From contig NZ_JAGRPV010000002.1 in assembly GCF_030014955.1 (NCBI RefSeq), positions 186,001 to 250,000 on the forward strand: DNA of 64,000 nt, written 5' to 3'. The translations under genes were made by a program, and so were the position numbers. This DNA is from Cohnella hashimotonis (GTDB taxonomy: Bacteria; Bacillota; Bacilli; Paenibacillales; Paenibacillaceae). The notes beneath the pieces were generated by a model. It saw nothing but the letters and a program-made list of their open reading frames with translations. It ran no database searches and was not told where the DNA came from. Below are positions 63,103 to 64,000 of this stretch, piece by piece; position 1 is the first letter of the stretch, and the number at the start of each line of letters is the position of its first letter.

Positions 63103-63198
63103 CCTTTATTTTCCCCCGCACCCATAAACTCATACGCCTCCGGCGAAGCGGACCTGGTCATACTAGGTCTGTCAAATTCAACGGAGGTGCATGGCGAA

Positions 63199-63474
63199 AT
63201 GGCAAACAGACGCAATCGCAAGTTGGTGCCGGAGAGCGCAAAGGCACTGGACGCAATGAAGTACGAGATCGCATCGGAGCTGGGCGTCGATTTCGGTCAA
63301 TACGGCGGTGCGGCAGGTGCAGGGGATACGGAGTTTGCGGGTGAGCTGGGCGCGTTCTCGGCCGGTGGCGGCGGTTCGCAGTATTTGGGCAACCTGACTT
63401 CGCGAGAAGCGGGCGCGGTGGGTGGCGGCATCACGAAAAGGCTGATCCAGCAAGCGCAGCAATCGCTCATTTAA
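63199..63474 (+). CDS. Alpha/beta-type small acid-soluble spore protein with Gly-rich insert
   Basis: Spore DNA-binding protein, degraded by the GPR protease at germination. 91 residues from ATG 63199, with GGAGGTG 9 bases upstream (GTG 63187 lies inside that site). Family signatures: 'ALDAMKYEIASELGV' region with the GPR site at Glu23-Ile24, and 'GAVGGGITKRLIQQAQ'. Between them is an extra Gly/Ala-rich stretch (about 33-64) that contains 'TEFAGELG' (44-51), a near copy of the GPR site. Typical members have 60-72 residues. CATACTA at 63159 fits a sigma-G -10, but no convincing -35 is seen. Confidence 0.93.
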   Translation: MANRRNRKLVPESAKALDAMKYEIASELGVDFGQYGGAAGAGDTEFAGELGAFSAGGGGSQYLGNLTSREAGAVGGGITKRLIQQAQQSLI

Positions 63475-63524
63475 CTGCTGGATAATAACCAGTTGACAAA
63501 AAGCCCGATCGTATTTTCCGCACA

Positions 63525-63553
63525 TTGACACCCCTCGACAATTCCGGTATCAT
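63525..63553 (+). promoter_or_regulatory. Sigma-A promoter for metK
   Basis: Perfect TTGACA (63525-63530), 17-bp spacer, TATCAT (63548-63553). Transcription would start near 63560. Confidence 0.7.
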
Positions 63554-63574
63554 TATTCAGAAGGTCTGTCCAAC

Positions 63575-63606
63575 AACCTTTTCCTACCGGAAAAGGTTCA
63601 TTTTTT
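63575..63606 (+). terminator. Terminator hairpin inside the metK leader (possible attenuator)
   Basis: Perfect 10-bp stem AACCTTTTCC/GGAAAAGGTT with a 4-base loop, then CA and six T. It lies after the metK promoter and 21 bases before the metK start, where it would cut short metK transcripts unless bypassed. Confidence 0.8.
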
Positions 63607-63627
63607 GTGTAGGGGAGGTTGAAGATA

Positions 63628-64000
63628 TTGTCGACGATTAAGGGCCGGCATCTCTTCACGTCCGAATCGGTCACGGAAGGCCATCCGGACAAAATTTGCG
63701 ATCAAATCTCAGACGCGGTGCTTGACGCATTCCTTGCGGCTGATCCATACGCGCGCGTCGCTTGCGAAGTATCCGTCGCTACGGGTCTCGTACTCGTTAT
63801 CGGCGAGATCTCCAGCTCCGCGGACTTCATTGACATTTCGTCGATCGCCCGCAAGACGATTCGCGAGATCGGCTACACCCGCGCTAAATACGGCTTTGAC
63901 TCCACGACTTGCGCTGTCCTGACGTCGCTCAACGAGCAGTCTGCCGACATCGCGCAAGGCGTTAACGCAGCAATCGAGAGCCGCGACGGCAAGGACGTAC
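63628..64000 (+). CDS. metK: S-adenosylmethionine synthetase, 3' end outside the window
   Basis: Makes SAM from methionine and ATP in the cytoplasm. The 124 visible codons run to the window end without a stop. '[19 protein letters not shown]' with the ATP-binding His, the metal-binding Asp in 'DAVLDAFL' and '[12 protein letters not shown]' are diagnostic. The start is TTG 63628 behind GGGGAGG (63612-63618, 9 bases); no ATG fits, and homologues begin at this point. SAM from this enzyme would serve the capping methyltransferase among many others. Confidence 0.95.
   Translation, partial: MSTIKGRHLFTSESVTEGHPDKICDQISDAVLDAFLAADPYARVACEVSVATGLVLVIGEISSSADFIDISSIARKTIREIGYTRAKYGFDSTTCAVLTSLNEQSADIAQGVNAAIESRDGKDV

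Noticed and set aside
63151..63169. GACCT/AGGTC inverted repeat before the SASP gene as operator or terminator
   Set aside because: Only five base pairs and no T-run; it is more simply explained by overlap with the sigma-G-like -10.
63480..63627. SAM-I (S-box) riboswitch before metK
   Set aside because: No S-box consensus is visible and there is not enough room after the promoter.

Overview
The window looks like a chromosomal segment from a spore-forming, S-layer-carrying member of the Paenibacillaceae (Cohnella/Paenibacillus type). Three things support this. The core block follows the Bacillales order DUF1146-murA-spoIID-spoIIQ-(HD-GYP)-spoIIID-mbl-flhO-flhP-epuA-fabZ. There is an S-layer protein with three N-terminal SLH domains next to csaB/tagA/tagO secondary-cell-wall-polymer genes. 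There is also an alpha/beta-type spore protein. Every gene I accept is on the + strand. I see no tRNA, rRNA, insertion sequence or CRISPR array.

Layout. (1) 1-9389: two very large secreted beta-sandwich proteins; the first is cut by the window edge, and the second (2446 aa) combines FecR, a charged helical stalk, cadherin-like repeats and a long run of modules shared with the first. (2) 9859-12042: a secreted subtilisin with PPC-like domains. (3) 12083-24478: GC-rich core genes for murein synthesis, sporulation, cell shape, flagellar rod, phospholipid and fatty acid synthesis and alpha-phosphoglucomutase. (4) 24946-34453: wall-polymer genes (DUF5693 membrane protein, csaB, tagA, tagO) and a large exported protein with three C-terminal SLH domains. 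CsaB-type pyruvylation makes the ligand that SLH domains bind. (5) 35022-40097: the S-layer protein gene, with a strong promoter, long leader and two in-frame start sites, then a secreted four-repeat protein of unknown role. (6) 40221-63102: a polycistronic glycan locus, clearly AT-richer from about 45.7 kb onward. (7) 63199-64000: a SASP gene and the start of metK, GC-rich again.

The glycan locus can be read as one S-layer glycosylation pathway. A polyprenyl-phosphate sugar-1-phosphate transferase starts the chain. Several glycosyltransferases extend it using dTDP-L-rhamnose (rmlACBD) and, by diagnostic residues in the ketoisomerase, dTDP-D-Fuc3NAc (fdtA, fdtC, fdtB). A methyltransferase and a kinase with a coiled-coil tail sit directly after an ABC exporter whose ATPase has a C-terminal carbohydrate-binding domain; this resembles a split version of the WbdD cap-and-ruler system. 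A Wzy_C-family membrane protein is the likely oligosaccharyl:protein transferase. A GtrII/GtrB/GtrA trio, interleaved with the fdt genes, would decorate the chain outside the membrane. Assignments come from motifs and context read by eye; no database search was possible.
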